From contig JAPVXR010000002.1 of NCBI GenBank assembly GCA_027214385.1, positions 372,001 through 436,000 of the forward strand: a stretch of DNA of 64,000 nucleotides. Direction: 5' to 3'. Below the pieces are notes generated by a model. The model saw only the letters and a program-made list of their open reading frames with translations. It had not been told where the DNA came from and made no database searches. The position numbers and the translations under genes were made by a program. The stretch is from Cryomorphaceae bacterium 1068. GTDB lineage: Bacteria; Bacteroidota; Bacteroidia; Flavobacteriales_D; Cryomorphaceae. This document shows, piece after piece, positions 16,637 to 25,084 of this stretch; within the stretch, counting starts at the first letter, position 1; the number at the start of each line of letters is the position of its first letter.

Positions 16637-17822
16637 GTCGGAATCACCTTTTAGGAGAAACTGGAAGCAATTCAAGCGGAATAAGACGGCTGTTTTCGGG
16701 CTTCTGGTCATTCTTATTGCAGCTTTCATTTCGATATTCGGAGCTACCATTCGCCCCGATTCCTCACCCGATGCCAATAGTCAAAATGTGAGCCTGGCAA
16801 AGAAAGGTATTGGTTTCACCGTAGATGTTTTGGAAGTGCGCAAGAACAAGTCTATCGAGCAGTCCTCTTGGTTATCCTCCCTGTTCTTTGGAGGAAAAGA
16901 ATCTTCAGAACAAACCATTCCTATTTATTCTGCAGAAATACGACGTGACTCCATAGTCGGGTTCACATATGGTGGTGCTGCAGATGTAGTAGGTCAGCCA
17001 TTCAAATACCACCTGGCCGATGTGGTTTACCCCTTAAAAGGCGAAGTTACGGACGTGGGATTCTATGAGTTTGAAACGATTCAGGGAGAGTCCATCCAAA
17101 TTGAGAGGTCTCAACTTCTAAAAAAGGTCAACGAGAATATTGGAACGAAGACGTTTATTTTGGGGACTGATAAATTCGGAAGAGATTTGCTCAGTAGATT
17201 GATGGCGGGCACTATTATTTCGCTTTCAGTCGGTCTCATTTCTGTTTTGATTTCTTTACTTCTCGGCGTCACTCTCGGCGCAATTGCGGGTTATTTTGGT
17301 GGCAGAACGGATGATTTAATCATGTGGTTGATCAATGTCGTCTGGTCGATTCCAACACTTCTGCTCGTAATAGCCATCACGTTTGCCTTAGGAAAAGGTT
17401 TTGTACAGGTCTTCATCGCTGTGGGCCTCACAATGTGGGTAGAAGTAGCCAGGGTAGTGCGTGGACAGGTTCTTTCAGTGAAGAATCTCGAATTTGTTGA
17501 AGCTGCAAAAGTCTTGGGCTACTCCAATCCTCGAATAATTTTCAACCACATTGTTCCCAACGTCATGGGACCCGTCATTGTGATTTCAGCTGCTAATTTT
17601 GCATCAGCCATTTTGCTTGAGGCAGGCTTGAGCTTTTTGGGAATCGGGGCACAAATCCCCATGGCCTCCTGGGGACGAATGATAAAAGATCACTACCCAT
17701 ACATCACCACCGATTTGGCCTATCTCGCGATTCTTCCTGGACTCTGCATTGTCGTTTTGGTTTTGGCTTTTATGCTCGTTGGCAATGGGCTCCGCGAAAG
17801 CTTCGACAAGCGATCCGTTTAA
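16623..17822 (+). CDS. ABC transporter permease, OppC/DppC family, with a large periplasmic insert
   Basis: The 399-residue protein has the OppC N-terminal box (WKQFKRNKTAVFGL, 14-27), TM1 (about 24-42), then the conserved GTDKFGRDLLSRL (181-193) and five further helices. An EAA loop (EAAKVLGYSNPRIIFNH) contacts the ATPase. Relatives are near 300 residues; the excess is about 120 residues between TM1 and GTDxxGRD (about 55-175), predicted periplasmic. It should be the second permease of a peptide-type importer, but no OppB, ATPase or binding protein is nearby. It overlaps the GT2 gene by 14 bases and its stop overlaps the convergent AtoE-type gene by four. Confidence 0.85.
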   Translation: MQQDKSESPFRRNWKQFKRNKTAVFGLLVILIAAFISIFGATIRPDSSPDANSQNVSLAKKGIGFTVDVLEVRKNKSIEQSSWLSSLFFGGKESSEQTIPIYSAEIRRDSIVGFTYGGAADVVGQPFKYHLADVVYPLKGEVTDVGFYEFETIQGESIQIERSQLLKKVNENIGTKTFILGTDKFGRDLLSRLMAGTIISLSVGLISVLISLLLGVTLGAIAGYFGGRTDDLIMWLINVVWSIPTLLLVIAITFALGKGFVQVFIAVGLTMWVEVARVVRGQVLSVKNLEFVEAAKVLGYSNPRIIFNHIVPNVMGPVIVISAANFASAILLEAGLSFLGIGAQIPMASWGRMIKDHYPYITTDLAYLAILPGLCIVVLVLAFMLVGNGLRESFDKRSV

Positions 17823-19207
17823 AAAACCAGCAATCCGGCGATATAGATCACCGCTGCTATCAGCATAAAGTAAACAGTGAAAGGCAAAATGTCTCTCGCT
17901 TTGAGGCCTGTGATAGAGAGTAGAGGAAGTGCCCAAAATGGTTGAAGCATATTGGTTAGCTGATCTCCGTAAGCCATCGACATGATGCTTTTGCCAATGT
18001 CCAGTCCCATTTTTTGCGAAGCTTCGATTAAAATGGGCCCTTGTACCATCCATTGTCCGCCGCCGCTAGGCACGAGGATATTCACAAATCCGGCAGAGAT
18101 GAAAGAAAAGATGGGGTAGGTGTTTTGATTTGAAATCGAAACGAAAAAAGCTGAGATATCACCCACAATTCCTGCACCCTTCATGATCCCGAGAATTCCG
18201 AAGTATAGCGGGAATTGGATTAGAATTCCCGATGCCCCGCCAATGGCGTCTTCGACAGCTTCGGCAAAGCTGCTCAAATTCCCATGAGCAATTAACCCAA
18301 GTCCTAGGAAGGTGGTATTGATGAAATTCGGATTTACGAAATTCCCATTGCCTGATTGGATAGAATGGGTTGCTATGGCGGCCGCTGTTATAAGAGTAGA
18401 AAGTCCCAATACCATCGACAGAGCGGGATGGAAATCGAGTTTTTCAGCGAAGCCTCTTGCCTCTGATTTCTGCTCCTTTTTCCTGAAATGATGAAGTATG
18501 TAGTGGGTTGAAATACTGTTTTTCCCGATGGCATAGGCGCAAAACGGCAAAATCAAAATCAGCGCAAGCGAAACGGATAGATTCATCGGTGAAAAAACCG
18601 TTTCACTAAATCCGACGACTGTGGGAAGTGTGCTGACATCTATTGAACTGCTCCCCTCCAGTAGGGAGGCCAAATGACCTTCCTCAGCAGCTTTAATCGT
18701 TGAACTACCTGATATTCCCCCGTGCCAAACCAGTAAGCCTGTGTAGCCACAAGCTCCGATCAGAGGGTAGTTGATTTTGTTTCCCTTCTGAACTGCATAT
18801 TCACCGACTTTTCTGGCGAATATGGCCCCAAAAATCAGGGCTAGTCCCCAATTAATTAGACCAAGAATGACACAAGCTGCAGTAATAATAGCAGCAGCCT
18901 TTGGAGTGGTATCGCAATACTTTGTTGCGCGCTTGATGAAATCATCTATCGGTGGAGCCAGTGCCAGGACATGCCCCAAAACCAAAATGAGCATCATTTG
19001 GTAGGCAAACACCAAAAGCGGAGCGTTCCAAATGCCGTCATACCAGTACCCGACTACTTCTATACCATGATTTAAGAAGTTTTCGCCTGATGGCTTAAAG
19101 AAAAACACAGCCGTGCCAAATACAGCAAATGTCAATATTACTGCCAGCGTAAATGGCGATGGCAGCAGATTGTGAAATGCGCGTTCGAAACGACCGGCGA
19201 CAGACAT
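17819..19207 (-). CDS. Short-chain fatty acid transporter, AtoE family
   Basis: The 462-residue polytopic protein (about 11-12 hydrophobic helices) matches the AtoE family: an N-terminal FERAFHNLLPSPFTLAVILT block, NWGLALIFGAIFARKVGEYA, LVWHGGISGSST, and a conserved FVNILVPSGGGQWMVQGPI segment late in the protein. Family members are thought to move acetoacetate or short-chain fatty acids across the inner membrane. The gene is convergent with the OppC-type permease and lies four bases downstream of the DUF3127 gene on the same strand, so it may be co-transcribed with that gene and the flavin reductase. The specific substrate is unproven. Confidence 0.88.
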   Translation of the reverse strand: MSVAGRFERAFHNLLPSPFTLAVILTFAVFGTAVFFFKPSGENFLNHGIEVVGYWYDGIWNAPLLVFAYQMMLILVLGHVLALAPPIDDFIKRATKYCDTTPKAAAIITAACVILGLINWGLALIFGAIFARKVGEYAVQKGNKINYPLIGACGYTGLLVWHGGISGSSTIKAAEEGHLASLLEGSSSIDVSTLPTVVGFSETVFSPMNLSVSLALILILPFCAYAIGKNSISTHYILHHFRKKEQKSEARGFAEKLDFHPALSMVLGLSTLITAAAIATHSIQSGNGNFVNPNFINTTFLGLGLIAHGNLSSFAEAVEDAIGGASGILIQFPLYFGILGIMKGAGIVGDISAFFVSISNQNTYPIFSFISAGFVNILVPSGGGQWMVQGPILIEASQKMGLDIGKSIMSMAYGDQLTNMLQPFWALPLLSITGLKARDILPFTVYFMLIAAVIYIAGLLVF

Positions 19208-19210
19208 TAC

Positions 19211-19579
19211 CTAGAAAGGAAGGTCATCGGTGCCATCATCCAAATTAGCCGGCTCGCTTTGTGGAAGTGGTGGAAGGTCGGAACCGATTTTCTCCGTTTC
19301 TGCCTTTTCCAATCTCCAAGCATCGAGAGAATTGAAAAAACGCGTTTCTCCGGTTTTCGGATTTTGCCATCTTCTTCCACGGATATTGAAATTCACCTTC
19401 AACATATCCCCTTCATTGTAAGGGTCTAGTAAATCCACTCGATCCTGAGTAAGCTGAAAAATAATTTCTTGGGGGTACTGACTTCCTTCATCAGCAATGA
19501 CGAATTCGCGTTTTTTGAATTTATCGGTTACCTGTTCAGTACCGTTTTTTACTACTAATTTTCCGTTGATTGAAAACAT
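19211..19579 (-). CDS. DUF3127 protein with an SSB-like C-terminal tip
   Basis: The 122-residue product is a DUF3127 member, a Bacteroidota family with an OB-fold-like core (about 1-90: INGKLVV, KKREFVI, QEIIFQLTQDR, VNFNIRGRRW). A flexible, acidic, proline-rich tail ends in DDGTDDLPF. That ending closely matches the C-terminal peptide of single-stranded DNA-binding proteins (acidic run then PF), which recruits replication and repair partners. A role at single-stranded nucleic acid is therefore a reasonable inference, with no direct proof. It lies 13 bases after the flavin reductase gene and 3 bases before the AtoE gene on the same strand. Confidence 0.85.
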   Translation of the reverse strand: MFSINGKLVVKNGTEQVTDKFKKREFVIADEGSQYPQEIIFQLTQDRVDLLDPYNEGDMLKVNFNIRGRRWQNPKTGETRFFNSLDAWRLEKAETEKIGSDLPPLPQSEPANLDDGTDDLPF

Positions 19580-19592
19580 AACTTGTAATTTT

Positions 19593-20486
19593 TTAATTGT
19601 TAAAACTCATGAGGGTCATCCATGCTTCTTTGACTTTTCCCTCTCTTAATAAATCATGAGCCTTCTCGTGAAGCCGTCGCTCCAGCTCGTGTGGAGAATC
19701 TTCCAGCTCTACGAAAAGATCGCTTAGTTCGATTAATCTATAGTCATTGACATCTGTCTCGTTGGGTAGCTCTTCAACATTGCCTAGACGGCCGAGGTCA
19801 TTGCCTGTTAAGATAGCACTATTTCTGATTTCAGATGGTATTTGATCCACTCCAATTCCCATTGTTCTAAGTGGTTTTTCAACTTCAAATAAGGCTTCGC
19901 CATGTGCGCGGGTGTAGTAGTCTCCTCCCATACGGCCCACTGTATCGATTTTTGTTTGATCTATCTGAAGCTCCTCATTAATTAAGTCTTCACGCACGTG
20001 AATTTTCACCACCTCACAGATGATCAGGTTTCCAGCTCCTCCTTCTTTCCCAAGCTCCACGATTTCATTCACCTTGCACTCATACTGCACAGGGCTTTCT
20101 TTTACTCGCGGAGGTTTGACTATGTCAGAAGAAATCGTCGTAAGTCCTGCTTTCGCGAATTCGTTCACACCCTCCGGATATTCTGTGCTGGAAAGGGACA
20201 TTTGCTCCACGATGGAATAATCCACAATATTTATAACCACTTCCGGGTGAACTTTCGCGTTCTCGTAGCTATGTTTTGTGGTATTGTCTCGACCTCTACG
20301 AGCTGGCGAAAAAATAAGAATAGGAGGATTCGCACTAAAAATGTTGAAATAGCTAAATGGAGAAAGGTTAACAACCCCATCCTTATTTACCGTACTGGCA
20401 AACGCGATGGGCCGCGGACCGATTGATCCCAGAAGGATTCCGTGTAGCTTGGCAACACTTAATTCGGAAGGAATAAAACTGCGCAT
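19593..20486 (-). CDS. Flavin reductase-like / FMN-binding split-barrel protein
   Basis: The 297-residue product carries a flavin-reductase split barrel in its first about 190 residues: GSIGPRPIAFASTVNKDGVVNLSPFSYFN is the family core, followed by SPARRGRDNTTKHSYEN and VNIVDY. The C-terminal about 100 residues are charged and helical and are not part of the basic fold. Such proteins bind FMN and often reduce it for partner oxygenases, but many have unknown roles. It has its own -7 element and probably leads the minus-strand unit that continues into DUF3127 and AtoE. Confidence 0.85.
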   Translation of the reverse strand: MRSFIPSELSVAKLHGILLGSIGPRPIAFASTVNKDGVVNLSPFSYFNIFSANPPILIFSPARRGRDNTTKHSYENAKVHPEVVINIVDYSIVEQMSLSSTEYPEGVNEFAKAGLTTISSDIVKPPRVKESPVQYECKVNEIVELGKEGGAGNLIICEVVKIHVREDLINEELQIDQTKIDTVGRMGGDYYTRAHGEALFEVEKPLRTMGIGVDQIPSEIRNSAILTGNDLGRLGNVEELPNETDVNDYRLIELSDLFVELEDSPHELERRLHEKAHDLLREGKVKEAWMTLMSFNN

Positions 20487-20499
20487 AATCCGTTTTTTG

Positions 20500-20507
20500 C
20501 AAAAGTA
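20500..20507 (-). promoter_or_regulatory. -7 element of the flavin reductase gene
   Basis: TACTTTTG on the minus strand is an exact TANNTTTG match that ends 14 bases before the ATG. No convincing -33 TTG was found at the usual spacing. Confidence 0.5.
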
Positions 20508-20542
20508 AAAACTTTAATTCCTTAGAGAGTTTGTCGGAACGC

Positions 20543-20572
20543 TTTGTGAATAATTCTTTCTAACTATCTTTG
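20543..20572 (+). promoter_or_regulatory. Promoter of tRNA-Leu (TTTG - 18 nt - TATCTTTG)
   Basis: TTTG (20543-20546) and an exact TATCTTTG (20565-20572) at 18 nt form a full Bacteroidota consensus promoter, placed about 20 bases before the mature tRNA. One of the clearest promoters in the window. Confidence 0.85.
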
Positions 20573-20592
20573 CGGTCGCCAAAGCGCAAAAA

Positions 20593-20674
20593 GCGGATGT
20601 GGTGAAATTGGTAGACACGCTAGACTTAGGATCTAGTGCCGCGAGGCTTGGGGGTTCGAGTCCCTTCATCCGCA
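20593..20674 (+). tRNA. tRNA-Leu (anticodon TAG)
   Basis: The acceptor stem GCGGATG pairs with CATCCGC, and the T arm GGGGGTTCGAGTCCCTT is intact. The anticodon stem CTAGA/TCTAG encloses the loop CTTAGGA with anticodon TAG. A long variable arm (TGCCGCGAGGCTT) marks a class II tRNA. The 3' CCA is not encoded. A consensus promoter precedes it and a strong terminator follows, so it is its own transcription unit. Confidence 0.95.
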
Positions 20675-20683
20675 CAACACTTC

Positions 20684-20708
20684 GGGAGTCCATACGGACT
20701 CCCTTTTT
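20684..20708 (+). terminator. Terminator of tRNA-Leu
   Basis: GGGAGTCC pairs perfectly with GGACTCCC across a four-base ATAC loop and is followed by TTTTTA. It starts ten bases after the tRNA. Confidence 0.9.
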
Positions 20709-20757
20709 ATTTGAGTTGAAATGGCGGCCAATCGACCGTCATTTCTAAGATTTACAG

Positions 20758-20765
20758 TATATTTG
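20758..20765 (+). promoter_or_regulatory. -7 element of the tig-clpP-clpX unit
   Basis: TATATTTG is an exact TANNTTTG match that ends 45 bases before the trigger factor ATG. No clear -33 TTG lies at 17-20 nt. Confidence 0.6.
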
Positions 20766-20810
20766 CACCCCGATTTTCAAAGGGATGATCATATTTAATG
20801 CCTTGTTTTT

Positions 20811-22166
20811 ATGCAGATTACACAAGAGAAAATAGACGAAAAAAATGCTCTTCTAAAAATTAAAGTAGAGCCAACGGATTATAACGATAGATACAGTGAA
20901 GCACTGAAGCGCGCTCGCAAGCAAGTTCAAATGCCAGGTTTCCGTCCGGGGAAAATCCCAATGGGGGTTATTAAAAGCCGCTACGGTAAGTCATTGCTTG
21001 CTGAAGAGATGAACGAAATGCTCAACCAGAGCATTCAATCTTATATAGCTGAGCAAGACTTGAAAATTTTGGGCAGCCCAATGCCGAAAGAAGATCATGT
21101 TGACAATGGAAATTGGGATAATCCTGGAGATTTTGAATTTGTTTATGAATTAGGACTAGCTCCAAAATTGGATGTCGAAATTTCCAATAAGACCAAGCTA
21201 AACTACTATACCATCAAGATCGACAAGAAACTTGTTGATGACGAGGTGAACCGAATTGCTCGTCGCTACGGCAAAGTAGAAGACGTAGAAAAGGCAGGAG
21301 ATAACGATATGCTCGTAGGAGATTTCGTGGAACTTGATAATAACGGAGAAGTTGTGCCGGGTGGTGTAATGAATCAGAGTACCGTTTCTCTGGAATTCAT
21401 TGACAAGGATCAGGCTAAAAAGTTCTTTGGTTTGAAAATAGGTGACGAGTTAAACGTGCAGCCCTCGTTGCTAGCCAAGGATAACGATGACTTAGGGAGA
21501 ATGCTTGGTCTTACAGGAGATGCACTAGCTAGCTCAGGAGACAATTACAAATTTATCGTTCGTGAGGTGAAGCATATGGAAGCTGCGGAGCTAAACGAAG
21601 AATTTTTCAAAAAGACTTTTGGCGAAGACGGCGAAGTGAAGACGGAGAAAGATTTTCGCGAAAAAGTATCTTCTGATCTGGGAAAACACTTCGTTAGCGA
21701 TAGCGACCGACTCTTCAAAAGAGACATCAGCAAAGAGATGATTGCGAAGTACAATCCCGATCTACCGGATGAATTCTTGAAGAGATGGATTAGATTGACT
21801 AATGAGAATCCGATCTCGGCAGAAGAAGTGGAAAGAGACTACGCTGAATACCGCAAAAGTTTGCAGTGGCAATTGATTTTCAACGAGCTCGTAAGTCAAG
21901 ATGCGATTAAAGTGAGTCAAGATGATGTTGTTGAGAAGACCAAAGAGCTTTTGGTAGGAAACTACGCTCAGTATGGTATGCCTGCTCCTGAAGATAAGGA
22001 GCTCGAAGAGTCTGCTAAAAGAGTACTTGGAAATCAGGAAGAAGCACGTAAAATTTACGATATGCTTTATGATGAGAAGCTAATCACTTACGTGAAGGAA
22101 AACGCTAGTGTGAGTGATAAAGAAGTGTCGTTTGATAAGTTTGTCGAATTGGCGTCTGAAGCTTAA
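20811..22166 (+). CDS. tig: Trigger factor (ribosome-associated chaperone)
   Basis: The 451-residue product is trigger factor, which binds the ribosome exit tunnel and shields nascent chains. The ribosome-docking loop appears as QMPGFRPGKIP (about 39-49). A central domain has the place of the FKBP-type PPIase module but is divergent, as is common in Bacteroidota. The C-terminal about 230 residues are the helical chaperone cradle (VERDYAEYRKSLQWQLI region). It is followed by clpP and clpX, the classical tig-clpP-clpX order, which places a chaperone beside the protease for its failed clients. Confidence 0.95.
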   Translation: MQITQEKIDEKNALLKIKVEPTDYNDRYSEALKRARKQVQMPGFRPGKIPMGVIKSRYGKSLLAEEMNEMLNQSIQSYIAEQDLKILGSPMPKEDHVDNGNWDNPGDFEFVYELGLAPKLDVEISNKTKLNYYTIKIDKKLVDDEVNRIARRYGKVEDVEKAGDNDMLVGDFVELDNNGEVVPGGVMNQSTVSLEFIDKDQAKKFFGLKIGDELNVQPSLLAKDNDDLGRMLGLTGDALASSGDNYKFIVREVKHMEAAELNEEFFKKTFGEDGEVKTEKDFREKVSSDLGKHFVSDSDRLFKRDISKEMIAKYNPDLPDEFLKRWIRLTNENPISAEEVERDYAEYRKSLQWQLIFNELVSQDAIKVSQDDVVEKTKELLVGNYAQYGMPAPEDKELEESAKRVLGNQEEARKIYDMLYDEKLITYVKENASVSDKEVSFDKFVELASEA

Positions 22167-22212
22167 TCAACCTTTCGGTAACTTTCACGTTTCAATCACA
22201 TAGCAAGAGCAC

Positions 22213-22881
22213 ATGTCAGAACATAAAGAATTCGAAAAATACGCTAAGAACCACCACAACATCAACAGTATGTACTACCACGATTATGCGAAGGCACTTA
22301 CGCCTTACATTATCGAGGAGAGACAAATGAATGTGGCCCAAATGGACGTTTTTTCACGTCTGATGATGGACCGCATCATTTTCCTAGGTACAGGAATCGA
22401 TGATCAGGTGGCCAATATCATTCAGGCCCAACTCCTTTTTCTTGAGAGTGTGGATCCTAAGAAGGATATTCAAATCTACCTTAATTCTCCGGGAGGATCT
22501 GTTTACGCAGGTTTGGGGATTTATGACACAATGCAGTATATCTCACCGAATGTTGCTACTATCTGCACAGGTATGGCTGCATCCATGGGTGCCGTATTGC
22601 TTTGCGCAGGAGAGAATGGGAAAAGAACGGCATTGAAGCATTCACGGGTAATGATTCACCAACCACTTGGAGGCGCTCAAGGTCAGGCTTCTGATATCGA
22701 GATCACTGCTAAAGAAATTATCAAGCTTCGCAAAGAACTCTACGATATCATCGCAAATCACAGTGGCCAAACTTTCGAAAAGGTAAGTGAGGACAGCGAT
22801 CGAGATTTCTGGATGACTGCTGACGAGGCCAAGGAGTACGGTATGCTCGACGAAGTATTGGTGAAGAATCCAAAGCACTAA
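22213..22881 (+). CDS. clpP: ATP-dependent Clp protease proteolytic subunit
   Basis: The 222-residue serine protease subunit forms the two-ring barrel that degrades proteins fed by ClpX. The active-site regions are visible: the GMAASMGAVLL nucleophile Ser region, the MIHQPLGG segment with the catalytic His, and a downstream DRDFWMTADEAKEYG segment with the Asp region. It sits 46 bases after tig; a 7-of-8 -7 match (TAACTTTC, 22179-22186) could give a second promoter. clpX begins 12 bases after the stop. Confidence 0.97.
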   Translation: MSEHKEFEKYAKNHHNINSMYYHDYAKALTPYIIEERQMNVAQMDVFSRLMMDRIIFLGTGIDDQVANIIQAQLLFLESVDPKKDIQIYLNSPGGSVYAGLGIYDTMQYISPNVATICTGMAASMGAVLLCAGENGKRTALKHSRVMIHQPLGGAQGQASDIEITAKEIIKLRKELYDIIANHSGQTFEKVSEDSDRDFWMTADEAKEYGMLDEVLVKNPKH

Positions 22882-22893
22882 AAAATACACGCA

Positions 22894-24144
22894 ATGGCTG
22901 GTAGTGAAAAACGAGAAGTGAAGTGTTCTTTCTGCGGGAGAAATAAGAGTGATGTAAATGTTCTTATAGCCGGAGTTACGGGTCATATTTGTGACAATTG
23001 CATTACTCAAGCTCAGAGTATCATAAAAGAAGAGCTTTCGCAAAAAGCACATACTCAGCTTGAGTCTAGCTTGGTTTTACAAAAGCCGGCTGAGATAAAA
23101 GCCTACTTAGACAATTTTGTCATCGGTCAAGATGATGCCAAAAGAACGCTGTCAGTAGCGGTTTACAACCATTATAAGCGACTGCTTCAGAAAACCGAAG
23201 ATGAAGACGAAGATGAAGTTGAGATTGAAAAATCCAATATTGTTTTCGTAGGTGAAACGGGTACGGGTAAAACCTTGATGGCTAAGACCATTGCCCGCAT
23301 GTTGAATGTTCCTTTTTGTATTGCTGATGCTACGATTCTTACCGAAGCAGGCTATGTAGGAGAAGATGTAGAGAGCATACTTTCTCGACTTCTTCAAGCG
23401 GCAGATTACGATGTGCCCACAGCTGAGAGAGGAATTGTATTTATCGATGAAATTGATAAGATTGCTCGTAAGAGTGACAATGCCAGTATCACACGCGATG
23501 TAAGCGGAGAAGGAGTTCAACAAGCTCTTCTGAAGCTACTCGAAGGTTCAGAAGTAAATGTGCCACCCCAAGGTGGTAGAAAGCACCCTGAACAGAAGTT
23601 GATTCAAATCAATACGAAGAATGTTCTCTTTATTTGTGGAGGAGCCTTTGACGGAATTAAAAAGCTCATCGAGCGCAGAGTGAAGACTTCCACCATTGGA
23701 TACAGCTCTAGTACTGAGAATGCAGATTTTGATCCCGACCATATTCTTCAGTATGTATCACCTGTAGATTTAAAAAGCTTTGGACTAATTCCCGAACTTA
23801 TCGGAAGATTCCCGGTATTGACTTACCTCAATCCGTTGGACCGCGAGACACTCAGAAGAATACTAACTGAGCCTAGAAATGCTTTGGTTAAGCAGTATGT
23901 GAAGCTATTTGAAATGGATGACGTGAAGCTTTCTTTTGAAAAGGAAGCGCTGGATTTCATTGTTGATAAAGCAATGGAGTATAAACTAGGTGCCAGAGGT
24001 CTTCGCTCCATTTGTGAGGCAATCATGACCGACTTGATGTATGAAATTCCAGGTTCTAATGATATCAAGAGCTTCAAAATAACTGCTAAATACGCTAAAG
24101 AGAAGTTTAGCAAATCGAAAATATCACAGCTGAAAGCTGCCTAA
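22894..24144 (+). CDS. clpX: ATP-dependent Clp protease ATP-binding subunit ClpX
   Basis: The 416-residue AAA+ unfoldase selects and unfolds substrates for ClpP. It has the N-terminal zinc domain ([11 protein letters not shown]...CDNC, four Cys), Walker A GETGTGKT, the pore loop in the [11 protein letters not shown] region, Walker [10 protein letters not shown] and the sensor/arginine elements LIGRFPVL and GARGLRS. Length is normal. It is the last gene of the tig-clpP-clpX unit. Confidence 0.97.
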   Translation: MAGSEKREVKCSFCGRNKSDVNVLIAGVTGHICDNCITQAQSIIKEELSQKAHTQLESSLVLQKPAEIKAYLDNFVIGQDDAKRTLSVAVYNHYKRLLQKTEDEDEDEVEIEKSNIVFVGETGTGKTLMAKTIARMLNVPFCIADATILTEAGYVGEDVESILSRLLQAADYDVPTAERGIVFIDEIDKIARKSDNASITRDVSGEGVQQALLKLLEGSEVNVPPQGGRKHPEQKLIQINTKNVLFICGGAFDGIKKLIERRVKTSTIGYSSSTENADFDPDHILQYVSPVDLKSFGLIPELIGRFPVLTYLNPLDRETLRRILTEPRNALVKQYVKLFEMDDVKLSFEKEALDFIVDKAMEYKLGARGLRSICEAIMTDLMYEIPGSNDIKSFKITAKYAKEKFSKSKISQLKAA

Positions 24145-24172
24145 ATTCTTATAAATCAATCCCAATTAACCC

Positions 24173-25006
24173 ATGAAAAAAACAGTATTAGTATTGGCTT
24201 TTGCCATCGCTACATTATTTTCAAGTGCACAATACTTTCCTTCTCCCAGCCCTTTGGCTCGTGAGTATCAGATGGTAGGCCTTACTGAAATGGAAGTTGA
24301 ATACAGCCGCCCGGGGGTAAAAGACCGTGTGATCTTCGGTGAGCTTGTTCCTTTTGATAAGATCTGGAGAACAGGTGCAAACAAAGCAACAAAAATCACT
24401 TTCAGCAATGATGTGAGCTTTAACGGCACAGTAGTAGAGGCTGGTACATATGCCATCTTTACCATTCCTATGAAAGATAAGATTATGGTGATGCTTAACT
24501 CTAACGCTGATCAAGGCGGAACGGGTAACTATGACGAAAGCTTAAACGTGGCTACTACTGAAGTGCCTTTCAAGAAAGGTTCTCAGACGGTTGAGCGTAT
24601 GCGTTTCTCTTTCGAGAATGTAGAAGATAGTAAGGTGGACTTGATTTTTGAGTGGAGCAATATGATGTTCTCTATTCCCATTTCTGTTGACACCGACATG
24701 CTGACTCAAAAAAGCATGGAAAAAAAGATGAAAGAAATCGAAGGTGAATTTGGATTCTACGAGGACGCAGCCAGTTACTACTTAGCTAATGATAAAGATC
24801 CTCAGATGGCACTTGAGTGGGCTAAGAAATCTGTAGAGATGAAAGAGGTATTCTGGAATACACACACGCTAGCTAAGGCATACAAAGCCGTTGGAGACAA
24901 GAAAATGGCTTTGGCCACTGCTAAGAAATCTTTAGAGCTTTCCCAGGCTGCTGAGTATGAGCCATACATTAAAATGAACGAGAAGATGATTGCTGAAATG
25001 AAGTAA
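24173..25006 (+). CDS. DUF2911 domain exported protein
   Basis: The 277-residue protein has a Sec signal peptide (MKKTVLVLAFAIATLFSSAQ) and then a DUF2911 domain, recognised by SPLAREYQMVGLTEMEVEYSRPGVKDRVIFG, FDKIWRTGANKATKITF and VEAGTYAIFTIP. The last about 80 residues are helical and repeat-like (AASYYLANDKDPQMALEWAKKSVEMKE...), resembling a TPR pair. The family is common in Bacteroidota and has no assigned function; a periplasmic or secreted binding role is a guess. A bidirectional terminator follows. Confidence 0.85.
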   Translation: MKKTVLVLAFAIATLFSSAQYFPSPSPLAREYQMVGLTEMEVEYSRPGVKDRVIFGELVPFDKIWRTGANKATKITFSNDVSFNGTVVEAGTYAIFTIPMKDKIMVMLNSNADQGGTGNYDESLNVATTEVPFKKGSQTVERMRFSFENVEDSKVDLIFEWSNMMFSIPISVDTDMLTQKSMEKKMKEIEGEFGFYEDAASYYLANDKDPQMALEWAKKSVEMKEVFWNTHTLAKAYKAVGDKKMALATAKKSLELSQAAEYEPYIKMNEKMIAEMK

Positions 25007-25026
25007 GCAGTTTCTTCACTGATACT

Positions 25027-25060
25027 AAAAAGCCCCGACGGATTTCCGTCGGGGCTTTTT
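25027..25060. terminator. Bidirectional terminator between the DUF2911 gene and secA
   Basis: AAAAAGCCCCGACGG pairs with CCGTCGGGGCTTTTT over a four-base ATTT loop. The 15-bp stem has an A run on one side and a T run on the other, so it can end both converging transcripts. Confidence 0.92.
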
Positions 25061-25084
25061 AGATTCTATCTTTTTTTTGAGCGA

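Noticed and set aside
19998-20426. 142-residue plus-strand frame
   Set aside because: Antisense to the flavin reductase, whose motifs are intact.
22642-23052. 136-residue minus-strand frame spanning clpP and clpX
   Set aside because: Shadow of two well-identified genes.
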